From assembly GCF_021026095.1 (NCBI RefSeq), contig NZ_JAJNCU010000005.1, positions 183,433-247,432 of the forward strand: a stretch of 64,000 nt of DNA, read 5' to 3'. Both the position numbers and the translations under genes were made by a program. The DNA is from Salinicoccus halitifaciens. Lineage in GTDB: Bacteria; Bacillota; Bacilli; Staphylococcales; Salinicoccaceae. The notes under the pieces are model-generated. The model was not told the DNA's origin. It made no database searches and saw only the letters and a list, made by a program, of their open reading frames with translations. This document shows positions 8,721 through 16,988 of the stretch, piece after piece (position 1 is the first letter of the stretch; each line of letters begins with the position of its first letter).

Positions 8721-10383
8721 AATAGACGGCATCACCTTGGAAGTCATGAAGAATTCATTTTATACGATTGCAGAAGAAATGGGTGTCACACTCATCAAAA
8801 CGGCGCTTTCAACGAACATCAAGGATCGTGTCGACTGTTCGACGGCACTCTACACAAAAGACGGGGAACTTGTCGCACAGGCAGAGCACGTACCGCTCCA
8901 TCTCGGCCTCATGCCTTCGGTCGTGAAAGAAGTGCTTAAAATGTTCCCGGAAGAAGATTTGAAGCCGGGTGATGCGATCCTGATCAACGATCCCTACATC
9001 AGCGGCTCCCATCTGCCCGACATATTCATGGTCAGCCCGATTTTCCATGAAGGGAAATTGATCGCGATTGCTTCGAACGTCGCCCATCATGTCGACGTCG
9101 GCGGTCTGGCACCCGGGAGCATGTCGGTGAAAGCGACGGAAATCTTCCAGGAAGGGCTGCGCCTTTCAGGTGTGAGGGTCAGGAAAGAAGGGGCGCTCGA
9201 CACAGAAATCATCCGCCTCCTCAAATCCAATGTCCGCACCGGAGATGAAGTCCTGGGTGACATATACGCCCAGCTCGCTGCAAATTCGGTGGCCGAGCAG
9301 CGCCTGAAGGATCTGATCGATAAATACTCACTTGAGCATATTTTCAACAGCATGGAGGAAATCATCAACTACTCGGACAGGCGCATGCGTGCTGCTGTCA
9401 AGGAAGTGCCGGACGGGGAGTATGAATTTGAGGACGTGCTTGAAGGGGACGGCATCACCGAAGATGATATCCTTGTCAGGACGAAGGTCATCGTGCACGG
9501 GGATGAAATTACTGTCGACTTCACCGGGACGAACCCGCAGACGACGGGTCCGATGAATTCTACCATCGGTGTGACGAGCGCATGCGTATACTACGCCATC
9601 AAGTCGCTTCTGGAACCGGATGTGCCCCCGAATGCGGGCACTTATAAATGTTTGAATATAGTGGCACCCGAGGGCACGATCGTCAATCCGAAATTCCCGG
9701 CCCCCGTTTCGAACGCCAACCTGAATACCTCCCAGAGGATCGCAGACACCATCTTCGGTGCAATGGCAGACGTGCTGCCTGAACGTTCGATGGCTGCATG
9801 TTCCGGTACGATGACAGGCTTCTCAATAGGCGGATACAACCAGGAAGAGGAGAAATACTTCTCGTATGTGGAGACATACGGCGGAGGACAGGGCGCCCTT
9901 GATGATATCGACGGGATGGACGGTGTCCACACCAACATGACCAACACATTGAACACTCCTGTCGAAGTCATTGAACAGAGCTTCCCGTTTACCGTGAAGA
10001 ATTACTGTTACATCGACGGCAGCGGCGGGCCGGGCAGGCACCGCGGCGGTACAGGGCTGCAGCGTGAAATCCAGATGCTTGAAGACGGATTCTCCTTCAC
10101 ACTGACAGCCGACCGTGCAAAATATCAGCCATGGGGCCTTTTCGGCGGCGAAGGCGGCCAGACGTCACAGTGCACACTCTTCACCAGTGACGGTGAGGAG
10201 ATAAAGATCAAATCAAAAGAGACGAGAACCGTTCAAAAAGGCGATTCCATCCGTCTGCAGACTGCCGGAGGCGGCGGTTACGGCGACCCGAAGGAAAGAA
10301 GCAGGGAAGCTGTAGAACGGGATATCGCGCTCTGCTTCATTTCAGAAGAGCAGGCGGAAAAAGAGTACAGCTATAAAAAATGA
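8713..10383 (+). CDS. hyuB: Hydantoinase/5-oxoprolinase family subunit B
   Basis: A 556-residue Hydantoinase_B partner of the upstream subunit; together they form the ATP-dependent amidohydrolase. Family hallmarks are the early H-V-P-L-H-L-G-L-M segment, G-D-A-I-L-I-N-D-P-Y-I-S-G-S-H-L-P-D (about residues 91-108) and the glycine-rich C-terminal stretch ending G-G-G-G-Y-G-D-P. ATG 8713 is chosen because AAGGAGG (8697-8703) lies 9 nt upstream; upstream in-frame ATGs sit inside or before the ribosome site. The 8-nt overlap implies translational coupling and equal stoichiometry. Confidence 0.92.
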   Translation: MAKIDGITLEVMKNSFYTIAEEMGVTLIKTALSTNIKDRVDCSTALYTKDGELVAQAEHVPLHLGLMPSVVKEVLKMFPEEDLKPGDAILINDPYISGSHLPDIFMVSPIFHEGKLIAIASNVAHHVDVGGLAPGSMSVKATEIFQEGLRLSGVRVRKEGALDTEIIRLLKSNVRTGDEVLGDIYAQLAANSVAEQRLKDLIDKYSLEHIFNSMEEIINYSDRRMRAAVKEVPDGEYEFEDVLEGDGITEDDILVRTKVIVHGDEITVDFTGTNPQTTGPMNSTIGVTSACVYYAIKSLLEPDVPPNAGTYKCLNIVAPEGTIVNPKFPAPVSNANLNTSQRIADTIFGAMADVLPERSMAACSGTMTGFSIGGYNQEEEKYFSYVETYGGGQGALDDIDGMDGVHTNMTNTLNTPVEVIEQSFPFTVKNYCYIDGSGGPGRHRGGTGLQREIQMLEDGFSFTLTADRAKYQPWGLFGGEGGQTSQCTLFTSDGEEIKIKSKETRTVQKGDSIRLQTAGGGGYGDPKERSREAVERDIALCFISEEQAEKEYSYKK

Positions 10384-10409
10384 TGCACATATTAAAGGGG
10401 GACTGGGTT

Positions 10410-10556
10410 ATGGAAAAATATGAACATAAGCGTGAATATTTTGATGAAATGGATGAGGTCAAGTCACCCGCCGGGAAGGTCATCGGACTCGCAGTGGCGG
10501 TCCATCTCGTTGCCCTGGTGTATGTATTCATATGGCAGGCCGTATTGACAATTTAA
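10410..10556 (+). CDS. 48-residue single-span membrane protein, likely symporter accessory subunit
   Basis: A small gene between hyuB and the symporter. ATG 10410 has AAAGGGGG about 8 nt upstream, and the TAA is at 10554. The product has a charged N-terminus (M-E-K-Y-E-H-K-R, then acidic) and one hydrophobic helix at about residues 24-46. Small one-helix proteins encoded next to SSS-family transporters are a known arrangement, which is why I call it an accessory subunit. No family motif is recognised. The position 20 nt before the symporter start and the good ribosome site are the main evidence that it is real. Confidence 0.75.
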   Translation: MEKYEHKREYFDEMDEVKSPAGKVIGLAVAVHLVALVYVFIWQAVLTI

Positions 10557-10575
10557 ATAAACAGGGGAGGAAGCC

Positions 10576-12006
10576 ATGGCTTTAACTATATTTATCATCT
10601 ACTTCGGCGGGTTGTTGATCGCCGGGCCCTTATCAGCAAAGTTGATGAAGAAGAAAGACTCGAGTGATTATATACTCGCCGGCCGTTCGGTGCCCACGTG
10701 GCTCGTGACCGGCGGGATCGTCGCCACACTGATCAACTCGGCCACCCTGCTTGGTTACGGCGGGAGCGGTTATTCTCTTGGAATCACGGCATACTTCTCG
10801 GCCATGGGATTCGTTGCGATATTGATATGGGTCGGTTACTACTTCATACCAAGGCTCCGGAGGGCCGGCATCGTCACCATTCCGGAACTGTTTTCGAGGA
10901 TGTTCGGCTGGCAGCATAAAGTCGTTTCCGTACTGCTGGTGATGGCGAGGGATATGGGCGTCACTGCGGGAGCCGCGATCGGGATGGCTGTGGTCCTTGG
11001 CACAGTCTTTGACATCTCCATCGATCTTGCGCTTGTCATCACGGTGTTCGTCACTTTATTCTTCACGGTCACCGGGGGCATGTGGGCGGTGATGATCACC
11101 GATACCATCCAGTCGGTCATACTTCTGATCGGCACGACGATCATGATACCTCTCGCCATCGCTTACGTCGGAGGCTGGGAGACCCTGGTCAATGCCATCC
11201 CTGAAACCCATTCCGACATGTGGTTTGCAGGCGGGCCGCAGATTGTCGGCTGGGTGCTGCTCGGCGCATTGACGACTCTGGCATACCAGACTCTGATCCA
11301 GCGCGGGCTGTCGGCGGAATCCGATAAAGCCGCAAGGGACGGTTTCGTCTATGCCGGCATCATCACGATCATCTGGTATATGGTCCCTTTCTTCATAGGG
11401 ACGATCGCGGTGGTCATTTTCCCGGATATTGCACCGGATGATGCTTTCCTGAGCCTGACACAGCTCTTTGGAGCGGTCGGCAGCCTGTTGTTTGCGGTGA
11501 TCATCGTATCATCATGTATTTCAACGTTGTCGTCCACCGTGCTCACCACATCATCCAATATTGCCAATGATATTTATAAGCAGTGGATCAACAGGAACGC
11601 ATCAGAGAAGAGCGTCGTACTTGTATCGAGGATTTCCGTCGTCGTGGTTGCGATCACGGGTGCGCTCATTGCACGTTCCCTGCCTTATATCCTTGAGCTT
11701 CTGTTAACCGGCGGCCGCATCATGGCATCATCATTATCGCCGGTACTGCTCGCAATCGTCTTCTGGAAGCGTGCAAGAAGGGCATATTACAGCACAATCA
11801 CTGCAATGCTGCTCGGGGCGGCGACCACTATCACGATGGTCATCCTCGGCAATCAGCTGGGGACGGAAGACGGCGGAGTCGTCTTCGTCTGGGCGGTCGA
11901 TCCGGTATTGATCGGCATACCGGTCACTGTGCTGACGCTGGTCATCGGCACTTTCATTGAAACGAGAGGATGGAAGGACCCGGATAAAGCGGCTGCAGCT
12001 GAATGA
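10576..12006 (+). CDS. Sodium:solute symporter (SSS/SLC5 family)
   Basis: A 476-residue integral membrane protein with about 13 hydrophobic segments and the LeuT-fold SSS pattern. The early D-Y-I-L-A-G-R-S-V-P segment before TM2 and the glycine-rich G-Y-G-G-S-G-Y-S-L-G helix are typical of the PutP/PanF/SSS family. It couples uptake of an organic solute to sodium. As the last gene of hyuA-hyuB-small membrane protein-SSS, it probably imports the Hyu substrate (a cyclic amide such as 5-oxoproline or a hydantoin). This is inferred from context only. Confidence 0.9.
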   Translation: MALTIFIIYFGGLLIAGPLSAKLMKKKDSSDYILAGRSVPTWLVTGGIVATLINSATLLGYGGSGYSLGITAYFSAMGFVAILIWVGYYFIPRLRRAGIVTIPELFSRMFGWQHKVVSVLLVMARDMGVTAGAAIGMAVVLGTVFDISIDLALVITVFVTLFFTVTGGMWAVMITDTIQSVILLIGTTIMIPLAIAYVGGWETLVNAIPETHSDMWFAGGPQIVGWVLLGALTTLAYQTLIQRGLSAESDKAARDGFVYAGIITIIWYMVPFFIGTIAVVIFPDIAPDDAFLSLTQLFGAVGSLLFAVIIVSSCISTLSSTVLTTSSNIANDIYKQWINRNASEKSVVLVSRISVVVVAITGALIARSLPYILELLLTGGRIMASSLSPVLLAIVFWKRARRAYYSTITAMLLGAATTITMVILGNQLGTEDGGVVFVWAVDPVLIGIPVTVLTLVIGTFIETRGWKDPDKAAAAE

Positions 12007-12014
12007 TGAAACAA

Positions 12015-12048
12015 AAAAGCAAACCTGCGTGGGTGCAGGTTTGCTTTT
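12015..12048. terminator. Bidirectional terminator between the symporter and glnA
   Basis: A 14-bp perfect stem, AAAAGCAAACCTGC (12015-12028) with GCAGGTTTGCTTTT (12035-12048), encloses a 6-nt loop and has A/T runs on both sides. Confidence 0.92.
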
Positions 12049-12054
12049 AATTTT

Positions 12055-13389
12055 TTAGTAATTACCCAGGTACTCCTCAATTTCCCAATTGGTGATCTGG
12101 GCACTGTAGTCTTTCCATTCAAATGTCTTATTTTCGACGAAGTGTTCATAGATGTGTTCACCAAGGGCGTCTTTGATCACTTCATCCTCCCTCAGTGCTT
12201 TCAACGCTGTATACAAAGTGGTCGGAAGGTCTTCAACATCTTCAGCCTGACGTTCTTTCTGCGTCATTTCATAAATGTTTTCATTGACCGGGGTGGTTAA
12301 GTCCTTCTTCTGCCTGATGCCGTCGAGGCCTGCACCCAGGATCACAGCAGTCGCGAGATAAGGGTTTGCGGATGGGTCTAGGGACCTCACTTCAGCCCGT
12401 GTGCCTGCTCCGCGGCTTGACGGTATCCTTAAGAGCGGTGTCCGGTTGCGTCCGCTCCAGGCGATATACCTTGGCGCTTCGAATCCGGAAGCGAGCCTCT
12501 TATAGGAGTTGACCAGCGGGTTGCATATTGCAGTATATCCTCTGGCATGGTCCAGAAGTCCGGCCATGAAGCATCTCATTTCTTCGCTCAGACCGAAGTC
12601 ATCATTTTTGTCATAAAATACATTTTCCCCGTCACGGAATAAAGAGACATTGTAATGCATGCCGCTGCCCGGCTGTTTATATAAGGGTTTCGGCATGAAT
12701 GTCGCATGCAGGTCATACTGCCTTGCGATCGTCTTCGCCACCAGCTTGAACGTCTGCAGGGCATCGCTCGCCTGGAGTGCATCCATATATTTGAAGCTGA
12801 TCTCATGCTGGCCGGGACCGACTTCATGGTGGCTCATTTCCACTTCAAACCCCATCTTATCAAGGGCTCTTGTGATTTCCCTTCTGCACCGGCCGCTCGT
12901 ATCCGTGATATCGAGGTCGAAATAGCCGCTGTAATCATTCGGCTCGGTCGTGTAATCACGGTTTTTATCCAATTTGAAGAAGAAGAATTCCGGCTCTGGA
13001 CCAAGATGCATCTTATCATAACCCATCTCTTCCATTTCCTTAATCATTCTCTTAAGGTTGGATCTCGGATCCCCTTCAAAAGGCTCACCGTCAATACCGT
13101 AGATGTCACAGATCAGACGCGCAGTCTTATCGATGCCGTCGGTCCATGGAAGGACGACCCACGTATCCAGATCCGGCTTCAAATACATGTCGGATTCCTC
13201 CACCCGTACAAAGCCTTCAATGGAAGAGCCATCAAACATGATTTCACCGTCCATCGCCTTCTCCAGCTGGCTCACCGGCAGCTCCAGATTTTTTATGGCT
13301 CCCAACACATCCGTGAATTGCAGTCGGACATACTGGATACCATCCTCTTCAACACTTTTAAGAATATCCTCTCGTGAATATTCACTCAT
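12055..13389 (-). CDS. glnA: Glutamine synthetase, type I-alpha
   Basis: Makes glutamine from glutamate, ammonia and ATP in the cytoplasm as a dodecamer. With the start at ATG 13389 it is 444 residues, the same length as Bacillus subtilis GlnA. A GTG at 13401 touches the ribosome site and is rejected. Visible motifs are the beta-grasp D-G-S-S-I-E-G-F, metal ligands in G-P-E-P-E-F-F, G-S-G-M-H-Y-N and the ATP/glutamate loop R-I-P-S-S-R-G. The short alpha form of Bacillota is feedback controlled and not adenylylated. No glnR lies upstream, unlike the usual glnR-glnA pair, and I could not find a convincing TnrA/GlnR box (TGTNA-N7-TNACA) in the 280 bases before the gene. Confidence 0.96.
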   Translation of the reverse strand: MSEYSREDILKSVEEDGIQYVRLQFTDVLGAIKNLELPVSQLEKAMDGEIMFDGSSIEGFVRVEESDMYLKPDLDTWVVLPWTDGIDKTARLICDIYGIDGEPFEGDPRSNLKRMIKEMEEMGYDKMHLGPEPEFFFFKLDKNRDYTTEPNDYSGYFDLDITDTSGRCRREITRALDKMGFEVEMSHHEVGPGQHEISFKYMDALQASDALQTFKLVAKTIARQYDLHATFMPKPLYKQPGSGMHYNVSLFRDGENVFYDKNDDFGLSEEMRCFMAGLLDHARGYTAICNPLVNSYKRLASGFEAPRYIAWSGRNRTPLLRIPSSRGAGTRAEVRSLDPSANPYLATAVILGAGLDGIRQKKDLTTPVNENIYEMTQKERQAEDVEDLPTTLYTALKALREDEVIKDALGEHIYEHFVENKTFEWKDYSAQITNWEIEEYLGNY

Positions 13390-13668
13390 TGCGTCAAACA
13401 CGCTCCTTAAAGTTCTTTTTATGAATACACATCATTTGAACAATACATATCCTTATATTTCAATATAACCTCGGTACAAACATTTAAACGTATATTTTGA
13501 CATTAAAGGGAAAATAGAAGATTAAATCACCCCTTCTGCGTGACGAAATTCTAAAAAACTCAAAAGTCTGTCCTGAAATTTTCCCGGCCGGATTGAAGGC
13601 AGGTGCCTGTCTGATGTGGTAAAATATAAAAATCTGCATCAATAATATCAATCAGACGGGGTGAAAAT

Positions 13669-14682
13669 ATGAATGGTTCAGAAAACGGCCTGAGCCCGGG
13701 AGCAAAATGGGTCATCGGGATCGGCATCACATTCATCATGGCCATTGCCGGATATATTTTAGCCATGATTCCAGGCTTCTCCCTTATAGGACCTCTCGGC
13801 AGTGCCATCATCGTCGCAATCGTATACCGCCAGATCTTCGGTTTTCCTTATGCTTTCACCAGCGGCATCACCTTTTCATCGAAAAAATTGCTCCGCGTGG
13901 CCATCATACTGTACGGTCTGCGCCTGAACATCAACGTCATCCTTGGCGAAGGACTGGAGTTTCTGATCAAAGATACGATCATCATTGCATTTGCCGTTCT
14001 CGGGATGATCGCTCTCGCCCGTTTGTTCAAAGCCGATTTCAAACTCTCCCTGCTGCTCGGGGTGGGGACAGGCGTGTGCGGCGCAGCAGCCATCGCGGCA
14101 GTCGCGCCCATCATAAAAGCGAAGGACGAGGACACCGGCATCAGTGTCGGCATCATCGCACTCATCGGCACGATTTTCTCGATCGGTTACATATTCATGC
14201 GCCCGATGCTCGACATTTCCAATACGGATTACGGCGCATGGGCGGGCATGAGCCTGCATGAACTGGCCCATGTGGCACTTGCTGCGGCGCCTGCTGGGAA
14301 CAATGCGCTGGCGATCGCACTGCTTGCCAAACTCGGCCGTGTCCTGCTGCTGATCCCGTTATGCTTCATCATCATCTATTTCGTGAGGCGCCATCAGAAA
14401 AAATCAGCGCCGGACGGCGTCACCGTCCAGTTCCCATGGTTCCTGCTCGGGTTCATTTTGATGAGTCTCGTCAACACATACATAATCGGACCGGTGATCT
14501 TCATTCCTGAAGCGGTGATTGAAAATGTCTATGACTTGTCGACATTCCTGCTGACGATGGCGATGGTCGGCCTTGGACTGAATGTCAGCCTGAAGGATCT
14601 GCGCACCAAGGCTTTCAGACCGCTTATGGCGATGATCATCGTCTCCGTCGCTTTATCCGCACTCGCTTTCATGATGATTTAA
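13669..14682 (+). CDS. YeiH-family putative exporter
   Basis: A 337-residue membrane protein with about 10 hydrophobic helices, of the YeiH (Cons_hypoth698, putative sulfate exporter) family. Recognisable conserved stretches are K-L-L-R-V-A-I-I-L-Y-G-L-R-L, G-V-G-T-G-V-C-G-A-A-A-I-A-A and the C-terminal M-V-G-L-G-L-N-V-S. The two halves look like an inverted repeat of five helices. Members have been linked to sulfonate or taurine catabolism, but the transported molecule is not settled. Monocistronic; it has GACGGGGTG before the ATG and a terminator after. Confidence 0.85.
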   Translation: MNGSENGLSPGAKWVIGIGITFIMAIAGYILAMIPGFSLIGPLGSAIIVAIVYRQIFGFPYAFTSGITFSSKKLLRVAIILYGLRLNINVILGEGLEFLIKDTIIIAFAVLGMIALARLFKADFKLSLLLGVGTGVCGAAAIAAVAPIIKAKDEDTGISVGIIALIGTIFSIGYIFMRPMLDISNTDYGAWAGMSLHELAHVALAAAPAGNNALAIALLAKLGRVLLLIPLCFIIIYFVRRHQKKSAPDGVTVQFPWFLLGFILMSLVNTYIIGPVIFIPEAVIENVYDLSTFLLTMAMVGLGLNVSLKDLRTKAFRPLMAMIIVSVALSALAFMMI

Positions 14683-14685
14683 AGA

Positions 14686-14717
14686 GTGGCGCCTGCTTTG
14701 CAGGTGCCACATTTTTT
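14686..14717 (+). terminator. Terminator after the YeiH-type gene
   Basis: The stem GTGGCGCCTGC (14686-14696) / GCAGGTGCCAC (14700-14710) has a TTT loop and one G-T pair, and is followed by A and T6. Confidence 0.85.
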
Positions 14718-14780
14718 GTATTCAGGAGCTTTTTATTGCCGGCCCGTCATTAATCCGATCACAGCCTTCACTTCCAGCCC

Positions 14781-14945
14781 TTCAAATCGGATTGTGAATC
14801 GAATTCCGATTTGGGGGCCCACTATGGAAGCTTCAAATCGGTTAAGGCGCCCGTTTACGATTTACATTGCGATTTCAGCCGCTTCAGATCGTTTTCCGGA
14901 TCAAATTCCGATTTCCACTCCAATTCTGCTGCCGTCAAATCGGAA
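14781..14945. repeat. Tandem repeat array, about 51-bp period, four degenerate units
   Basis: TTCAAATCGG-like starts occur at 14781, 14832, 14883 and 14934, exactly 51 bp apart. Within units the arm TTCAAATCGGA is matched by TCCGATTTG about 14 nt downstream (clearest at 14781-14813), so each unit is an imperfect inverted repeat. The array fills the gap between the YeiH terminator and the 3' end of the oxoprolinase operon. It has no coding role that I can see. Confidence 0.75.
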
Positions 14946-14957
14946 TGCCAATAAACT

Positions 14958-15725
14958 TCACTCCTTATAATCTTCATTGTTGATGTCCGTGATGAACATA
15001 TGCCCCGGCAGATGGGTGATCATGATGTCCGGCTTTGCATTCAACGCCACATTCTGCGGCGTCACCCCGCATGCCCAGAACACGGGCACTTCATCGTCTG
15101 CGATATCAATGGGATCCCCGTAATCCGGGTCTTCCATATTCGCAATGCCGATCTCCCCCGGATTCCCGACGTGGACCGGACCGCCGTGCATATCCGGAAA
15201 CTGTTCCGTGATTGCGATGACATCATCCACATCTTCTTTTTTGAAGGGCCGCATCGACACGACGGCACGTCCGTGAAACTTCCCGGCCGGTTCTGCAGGA
15301 ATGTCCGTTTTGTACATCGCGACATTCCTGCCTTCCCTGATATGCTTGATGTCGATGCCGCTGTCCATGATTGCCTGTTCGAATGTGAAGCTGCAGCCGA
15401 TCAGGAACGTCACGAAATCCTCCTGCCAGTATGACTTCACCTCATCGACCGTCTCGATGAGCTCCCCGTATCTGTATATATTATATTTCGGCACGTCCGT
15501 CCTGACATCCGACCCCTTGGCATGCAAACTTTCATAGCGCCCGTCTTCAAGCACTTCTATGATGGGCACGGCTTTTTTATTCCTCACTGCGAACAGCAGG
15601 AAGTCGAAGGCATATTTCCTGGGTAATACGACCAGGTTAGCCTGGACTTTATCCCCGGCTATGCCGGAGGTCGTACCCTGATGTTTGCCGCTTCTGATAC
15701 GTTCGCGGATTATTGATGCATCCAT
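14958..15725 (-). CDS. ycsI: DUF1445 protein, YcsI family (putative hydro-lyase / D-glutamate cyclase)
   Basis: A 255-residue cytoplasmic protein of the DUF1445 family. The conserved region F-L-I-G-C-S-F-T-F-E (about residues 107-116) and the C-terminal F-W-A-C-G-V-T-P-Q are family signatures. The mammalian relative is a mitochondrial D-glutamate cyclase that makes 5-oxo-D-proline, and B. subtilis ycsI sits in the pxpA/kip cluster as here. A role in D-glutamate/5-oxoproline metabolism is therefore likely but not proven. It is the last gene of the seven-gene operon, 18 nt after the Nramp-like gene. Confidence 0.85.
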   Translation of the reverse strand: MDASIIRERIRSGKHQGTTSGIAGDKVQANLVVLPRKYAFDFLLFAVRNKKAVPIIEVLEDGRYESLHAKGSDVRTDVPKYNIYRYGELIETVDEVKSYWQEDFVTFLIGCSFTFEQAIMDSGIDIKHIREGRNVAMYKTDIPAEPAGKFHGRAVVSMRPFKKEDVDDVIAITEQFPDMHGGPVHVGNPGEIGIANMEDPDYGDPIDIADDEVPVFWACGVTPQNVALNAKPDIMITHLPGHMFITDINNEDYKE

Positions 15726-15743
15726 TTGATCACCTCATTTTAA

Positions 15744-16958
15744 TTAACCTGTCCAAAGTTCTGCCAGACCGCCGAGGGACATGACACCGATGATTGCTGT
15801 CGCGAGCACTGCGATGATTCCCCATATGATCATCCATGTCGGATGGCGGTAGTCGCCGACGATTTTCTTCTTCCTTGAAGCCAGCAGCACAGCACCGAGC
15901 GTCAGCGGAAGGATCAGTCCGTTGAAAGCACCCGCCAGGATCAGCAGCGTGACCGGACGTCCGACGAATGTGAACACCAGTGTGGAGAATACGATGAATA
16001 TTACGATGACGGTGTTATTATGTTTATCAAAGAAATCATGGAAAGACCTTAGGAATGAAGCACTTGTATATGCTGCACCAATAACGGAAGACAGCGCCGC
16101 CGCAAGCAGGACCACACCGAATACCTGCATGCCGATGTCCCCGAGAGCGAACTGGAAGACCGAGGCCGGCGGATTCTCCTCACTCAACACCGCACCCTGG
16201 GAAAGTACACCAAGTACCGCCAGGAATAAAAGAACCCTCATAACGCCGGTCGTCAATATCCCGTAATTCGCCGCGTGGCTGACGAACCTGACGTTCTCCT
16301 TGCCTGTCATACCGGCTTCAATCAGCCTGTGGGCACCGGCGAATGTGATGTAGCCGCCGACCGTGCCCCCGACAATGGTCACAATCGGTATGAACATCGC
16401 CAGCGGCTCTTCAGGCACGAATGTCCTGTAAGCCGCTTCCGCGTATGGCGGATTTGACTGGATCATGACATAGGCCGTGATGATGATCATCAAGGCACCG
16501 AGTACCTGCGTCACGACATCCATGACGGTCCGGCCATTCTTCACAAGGAAGATGAAGATAGCGAATGCGCCGGCAATCGCTGCACCGATCCGGACATCCA
16601 GGCCGAATATCGCATTGAAACCGAGACCCGCCCCTGCAACGTTGCCGATGTTAAAGGCAAGGCCGCCGAGTACGATGAAGAATGCAACCACGTAACCGAG
16701 CCCCGGTGCCACTTCGTTCGCGACGACCTGGCCGCGCTTGCCCGAAACGCTCAGCACCCTCCAGATGTTCAACTGGGCGCCGATGTCGATGATGATGGAG
16801 ATGACGATCGCGAAGGCGAAACTCGCGAGAAATTGCTCTGTGAAAACCGTCGTCTGAGTCAGGAATGCCGGTCCGATCGCCGAAGTCGCCATAAGGAATA
16901 TCGAACCGAACATCAGCCTGCGCTGGGCCATTGTGATTTTTGGCTTTTCTTTATCCAT
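15744..16958 (-). CDS. ycsG: Nramp-related transporter, YcsG type
   Basis: A 404-residue membrane protein of about 11 helices related to the Nramp/SLC11 family and corresponding to B. subtilis YcsG. Canonical Nramp metal transporters carry D-P-G-N in the first helix; here that position reads S-A-I-G-P-A-F, so the Asp and Asn metal ligands are absent. With its place between pxpA and ycsI, this argues that it carries an organic substrate such as 5-oxoproline, or another non-metal solute, rather than Mn or Fe. The substrate is inferred only. It lies 30 nt downstream of pxpA. Confidence 0.82.
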   Translation of the reverse strand: MDKEKPKITMAQRRLMFGSIFLMATSAIGPAFLTQTTVFTEQFLASFAFAIVISIIIDIGAQLNIWRVLSVSGKRGQVVANEVAPGLGYVVAFFIVLGGLAFNIGNVAGAGLGFNAIFGLDVRIGAAIAGAFAIFIFLVKNGRTVMDVVTQVLGALMIIITAYVMIQSNPPYAEAAYRTFVPEEPLAMFIPIVTIVGGTVGGYITFAGAHRLIEAGMTGKENVRFVSHAANYGILTTGVMRVLLFLAVLGVLSQGAVLSEENPPASVFQFALGDIGMQVFGVVLLAAALSSVIGAAYTSASFLRSFHDFFDKHNNTVIVIFIVFSTLVFTFVGRPVTLLILAGAFNGLILPLTLGAVLLASRKKKIVGDYRHPTWMIIWGIIAVLATAIIGVMSLGGLAELWTG

Positions 16959-16988
16959 GTTTTCGTCCCCCTTGTTTTGAAAAGGCAG

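Noticed and set aside
13390..13401. GTG start of glnA
   Set aside because: It abuts the AAGGAG ribosome site; starting at 13389 gives the 444-residue length of B. subtilis GlnA.
14781..14945. Possible CRISPR array or coding repeat
   Set aside because: Units diverge too much, arms are inverted copies, and the overlapping open frame (14686-14970) has no ribosome site.
15744..16958. Manganese transporter MntH
   Set aside because: The protein resembles Nramp but lacks the D-P-G-N metal-binding motif, and its operon is for oxoproline metabolism.
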